From positions 157,515,057-157,579,056 of the forward strand of contig CM043952.1 in NCBI GenBank assembly GCA_014529385.2: DNA of 64,000 nt, read 5' to 3'. Made by a program: the position numbers and the translations under genes. This DNA is from Adiantum capillus-veneris. Lineage: Eukaryota > Streptophyta > Polypodiopsida > Polypodiales > Pteridaceae. Each line of letters starts with the position of its first letter. The first letter of the stretch is position 1. The notes under the pieces were generated by a model. It was not told the origin of the DNA. It did not search any database and saw nothing but the letters and a program-made list of their open reading frames with translations. Shown here one piece after another: positions 63,690 to 64,000 of this stretch.

Positions 63690-63925
63690 TACAAAACGGT
63701 GTTTTTTGAACACCCTCAATCTTGGAGATATCATAATCTTTCTAGTTAGTAATTTTTTGTACATGTGATGAAGACCATCATTTTTATGCAGCTGTCAAGT
63801 CGGTGGTAATCTTTATCTCTATACTTTATACTATTTTGACATAATCAATGTATACAATTCGTATTATTCACATCAAATGGTGTTTTTAAACACCTCCTTT
63901 TTTTGAGACACCATCTCAAAAACCT
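63690..63925. repeat. GGTGTTT/AAACACC hairpins 3' of unit D
   Basis: GGTGTTTTTTGAACACC (63,692-63,708) and GGTGTTTTTAAACACC (63,880-63,896) can form short hairpins. The reverse complement of the second, with its TCTCAAAAAAAGG flank, resembles the 88-bp repeats at 40,174-40,437 (TCTCAAGAAAATGG). The window ends before it is clear whether a tandem array follows. Confidence 0.5.
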
Positions 63926-64000
63926 TTGAGTGAAGTTTTAAAGCATGTACTTGATGTAAAAAATCTTCATCTTAACATTGATTCTTTGGCACAAACATAT

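Overview
This window looks like nuclear DNA of a land plant with a large, transposon-dense genome. The evidence is several plant-type LTR retrotransposons (one primed by tRNA-Asp, one by initiator tRNA-Met, one Tat-lineage Ty3/gypsy with a second RNase H), very long CT/GA microsatellites, GT-AG splice sites and low GC. Gene families related to the non-retroviral genes here (DUF7869-like, ParB-like, FCP1-like) make me lean towards a fern, lycophyte or other seed-free plant; that is inference. No rRNA, tRNA, organelle or bacterial gene was seen, and no clearly intact housekeeping gene.

Layout. 1-899: edge of a minus-strand LTR element. 900-11,000: mostly unrecognised DNA with long microsatellites, including microsatellite-flanked palindromic modules at 7.0-8.45 kb. 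11.0-12.1 kb: remnant of a plus-strand Ty3/gypsy integrase plus 3' LTR. 12.3-18.8 kb: decayed minus-strand retroelement. 18.8-34.66 kb: an old minus-strand Ty3/gypsy element (O), split by a complete 9.8-kb Tat-like element (19,768-29,587) with 2.07-kb LTRs and a CTAG target duplication. 34.66-37.7 kb: a plus-strand relative of O (P), split by a small TRIM-like element (35,298-36,731).

40.2-63.9 kb is the most interesting part. Four protein-coding units, all damaged to some degree, are separated by arrays of palindromic CCTATGGCCCT/AGGGCCATAGG modules. Unit A (minus) is a DUF8039/DUF7869-like, probably DDE-type transposase. Unit B (plus, divergent from A) has a ParB-like domain followed by a possible DNA-methyltransferase-like domain. 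Units C and D (plus) are two related FCP1/HAD-like proteins. The arrays upstream of A and B are inverted copies of each other around a unique 1.5-kb centre. Arrays lie upstream of every unit in the same orientation relative to transcription, and each first recognisable exon is preceded by a splice acceptor. I infer a giant composite DNA transposon (at least about 24 kb) whose leader introns or intergenic spacers are built from palindromic arrays. A young 1.88-kb non-autonomous LTR element (51,701-53,580, target duplication AGGGG) sits inside the array upstream of B.

Most disabling stops in the coding remnants are TAG, often next to glutamine-rich contexts, and all four differences seen between the young LTR pair are CpG transitions. 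Both fit cytosine-methylation decay of silenced elements. All counts and identities are by eye.
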